DNA of 64,000 nucleotides. Origin: Pseudomonas lutea (lineage in GTDB: Bacteria; Pseudomonadota; Gammaproteobacteria; Pseudomonadales; Pseudomonadaceae). Location: contig NZ_JRMB01000002.1 of assembly GCF_000759445.1 (NCBI RefSeq), positions 1,178,001 through 1,242,000 of the forward strand, written 5' to 3'. The translations under genes and the position numbers were made by a program. The notes beneath the pieces were generated by a model. That model searched no databases, had not been told where the DNA came from, and was given only the letters and a program-made list of their open reading frames with translations. This document shows positions 62,266 to 64,000 of the stretch, one piece after another (position 1 is the stretch's first letter; each line of letters begins with the position of its first letter).

Positions 62266-63129
62266 ATGAAACAGCGTCTGTTTATTCTTTTCCAGTATTT
62301 GCTTCCCCACCATCTGCTGTCGCGTCTGGCGGGCTGTGTTGCCGAATGCCGGGTGCGCTGGTTCAAGAATGCATTTACCCAATGGTTTGTACGCCGCTAT
62401 CAGGTTGACATGTCCCAGGCTCAGGTCGAGGACATCACCGCGTATCAGCACTTCAATGACTTCTTCACCCGCTCACTCAAGCCAGGCGCTCGCCCGCTGG
62501 ACGAAACGCCGGGCGCGATCCTCTGCCCCGCCGACGGCGCAGTCAGTCAATTGGGTCCGATTGAACATGGCCGGATTTTCCAGGCCAAGGGTCACAGCTA
62601 CAGCGCACTGGAACTGCTTGGCGGTGATGCGCGTCTGTCTGCGCCGTTCATGGGTGGCGAATTCGCGACCGTTTACCTGTCACCCAAGGATTACCATCGC
62701 GTTCACATGCCGCTCGCCGGCACCCTGCGCGAAATGGTTTATGTGCCTGGCCGGCTGTTCTCGGTCAACCAGACCACTGCGGAAAACGTGCCTGAGCTCT
62801 TCGCCCGCAACGAACGGGTGGTCTGCCTGTTCGACACTGAGCGCGGTCCGATGGCGGTGGTACTGGTCGGCGCGATGATCGTTGCATCGATCGAAACCGT
62901 CTGGGCGGGCCTGGTTACGCCGCCCAAGCGTGAGCTAAAAACGTTCCGCTACGACGAGGCCGCGCGTGCTCCTATCCATCTCGAGAAGGGTGCGGAGCTG
63001 GGCCGCTTCAAACTGGGCTCTACCGCCATCGTGTTGTTTGGCCCGAACCAGGTGAAATGGTCCGAACTGCTGGCGGCCGGTTCGCCTGTTCGAATGGGCG
63101 AAGGGCTCGCTTTGCCTGTGCAGGCCTGA
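62266..63129 (+). CDS. psd: Phosphatidylserine decarboxylase
   Basis: A 287-residue inner-membrane enzyme that makes phosphatidylethanolamine. Self-cleaves at KLGST (about residue 252) to alpha and beta chains, leaving a pyruvoyl group. [10 protein letters not shown] and [11 protein letters not shown] are family blocks. ATG 62266 ([20 protein letters not shown]) with AGGA is chosen over the frame's upstream start, which overlaps rhdA and adds unrelated residues. Confidence 0.96.
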   Translation: MKQRLFILFQYLLPHHLLSRLAGCVAECRVRWFKNAFTQWFVRRYQVDMSQAQVEDITAYQHFNDFFTRSLKPGARPLDETPGAILCPADGAVSQLGPIEHGRIFQAKGHSYSALELLGGDARLSAPFMGGEFATVYLSPKDYHRVHMPLAGTLREMVYVPGRLFSVNQTTAENVPELFARNERVVCLFDTERGPMAVVLVGAMIVASIETVWAGLVTPPKRELKTFRYDEAARAPIHLEKGAELGRFKLGSTAIVLFGPNQVKWSELLAAGSPVRMGEGLALPVQA

Positions 63130-63178
63130 TTCTTGCGTAGGTCTACGGACTGAAAGCACGATGCTGTTTTTCTGACGC

Positions 63179-63205
63179 GACGGTTGGCCTGCAGGGGTAA
63201 CCGTC
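63179..63205 (+). terminator. Weak hairpin after psd
   Basis: GACGGTT (63179-63185) pairs with AACCGTC (63199-63205). No T-run follows, so termination would be incomplete. The remainder of 63130-63399 shows no gene. Confidence 0.35.
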
Positions 63206-63399
63206 AACGGCCCGCCGGGACGATTTTCTGTGCTCAGGGTCAGCGGCGGCTCGTGTCGGATGCTGCTAGAGTTCCATGTCAGTGCAGTAGGAAACTTCAC
63301 TTTCATTGGACGTAAACGTGCTCTTTTCGCCCGGTGAGGGTGGTTCGCCCCGGAGTTGGACGCCGCCGTTCAGGCCTGCTGTTGGAGTTTGCCCGTCAC

Positions 63400-64000
63400 A
63401 TGAGTAATTTAAGCCTCCCGCTGTTGTTGCGCGCCCCTGTGCCGACGCAGTCGAGCCTGTCGTTCTGTGACGCGACCCCAAAAGACATGAAGCGCTGGAT
63501 CGCGACATTGCCCAAGGCCAACCTCGGTGAGATGGCGCGTCAGCTTTACCAGGGTCTGGGCGAGCTGAATCAGTTGCTCACGCCCAGTGACAATCGCATG
63601 CAGCTTCTGGAATTGCTTCGTCCGGAGGTGTTCTTTGTGTGCAAGCACCTGGAGCGCCATTTTCTCAACCAGTCGGTGGTGCTCGAAGAGCGTCCGCGCA
63701 AAGTGGCCAACCTCTGCCAGGCGCTGCAAAACCATCTGGCCATCGGCTACAAGCAGATCATCGCGCGGGTGGCTCCCAAGCTCAGCAAGGATCGTGTCGG
63801 GCTGCTGACCACTGCGCTCCAGCGCGCGCTAAGCTGTCTGAACGGGCCGCTGATCCGCGCAAACCAGCTTTACTGTCCGGTGCAAGATGGCTTGTGGCTT
63901 GAACTGCACCAGATTTACCAAATTGCTCGTCAGCATCGGCTGCACAACGTGCCGGTGGCCGATAGCCTGGCCCTCAACACTCAGGCCATGAGCGTCGAGC
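63400..64000 (+). CDS. N-terminal 200 residues of a PA4958-like conserved hypothetical protein (cut by window end)
   Basis: ATG 63400 opens a frame that stays open to the window end. It starts MSNLSLPLLLRAPVPTQSSL and continues as a helical, soluble domain (WIATLPKANLGEMARQLYQG; LLELLRPEVFFVCKHLERHF). In P. aeruginosa the gene after psd is the unnamed PA4958, followed by fimX; the place and general character match. A GGAG lies about 12 bases before the ATG, a rather long spacing. Function unknown to me. Confidence 0.75.
   Translation, partial: MSNLSLPLLLRAPVPTQSSLSFCDATPKDMKRWIATLPKANLGEMARQLYQGLGELNQLLTPSDNRMQLLELLRPEVFFVCKHLERHFLNQSVVLEERPRKVANLCQALQNHLAIGYKQIIARVAPKLSKDRVGLLTTALQRALSCLNGPLIRANQLYCPVQDGLWLELHQIYQIARQHRLHNVPVADSLALNTQAMSVE

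Overview
The window is chromosomal DNA from a Pseudomonas. I infer this from gene order more than from any one protein. The blocks pncB-nadE-azu, hflC-hflK-hflX-hfq-miaA-mutL-amiB-tsaE-nnr-queG, orn-rsgA-motB-motA-HDOD-rhdA-psd and rpsF-rpsR-DUF2232-rplI-dnaB match the order known from P. aeruginosa and relatives. The chemoreceptor next to purA, the urease cluster with ureJ and several REP/REPIN families fit the P. syringae/P. fluorescens side of the genus. The species call is inference. I saw no insertion sequence, prophage or CRISPR array.

Layout. 1-3.0 kb: tail of an unknown gene, then urease accessory genes ureE-ureF-ureG and a HupE/UreJ protein. 3.3-5.5 kb: an AGE-family sugar epimerase and an SDR of the YdfG type, separated by repeats. 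5.5-6.3 kb: a gene-free stretch holding four DnaA-box-like sites. 6.3-11.4 kb: a complete branched-chain amino acid ABC transporter (livF, livG, livM, livH, braC) read leftward. It starts from an exact sigma-54 promoter with five regularly spaced repeats upstream. 11.8-15.8 kb: amaA, amaB and a divergent LysR regulator, the pipecolate/piperideine-6-carboxylate branch of lysine catabolism. 15.8-16.5 kb: five REPINs in tandem at an exact 137-bp period.

16.8-20.6 kb: pncB-nadE (NAD salvage), a DUF1338/HglS-family protein that could act on 2-oxoadipate, and azurin. 21-28.2 kb: a small charged protein, then a leftward operon of a transglutaminase/DUF2126 fusion, a circularly permuted ATP-grasp/Alpha-E fusion and a stand-alone transglutaminase. 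This is a predicted amidoligase peptide system without an assigned product, and the best candidate for undescribed biology here. 28.4-38.1 kb: ygiQ, dnaB, rplI, a DUF2232 membrane protein, rpsR, rpsF, rlmB and rnr, all leftward. 38.3-38.7 kb: two identical tRNA-Leu(CAG) genes.

38.7-53.8 kb: a chemoreceptor, purA, hisZ, hflC, hflK, hflX, hfq, miaA, mutL, amiB, tsaE and nnr, leftward and mostly overlapping or tightly spaced. 53.9-64 kb: queG, a TRIC-type membrane protein, orn, rsgA, motB/motA with a FliA promoter, an HDOD protein, rhdA, psd and the start of a PA4958-like gene cut by the window end.

Functional links: ureEFG load nickel into urease, and UreJ may supply it. The Liv system imports Leu/Ile/Val. 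AmaA and AmaB convert pipecolate to 2-aminoadipate, whose keto acid is the known substrate of HglS-type DUF1338 enzymes. hflKC, hfq, miaA, rnr, rlmB and queG form the RNA and membrane quality-control core.
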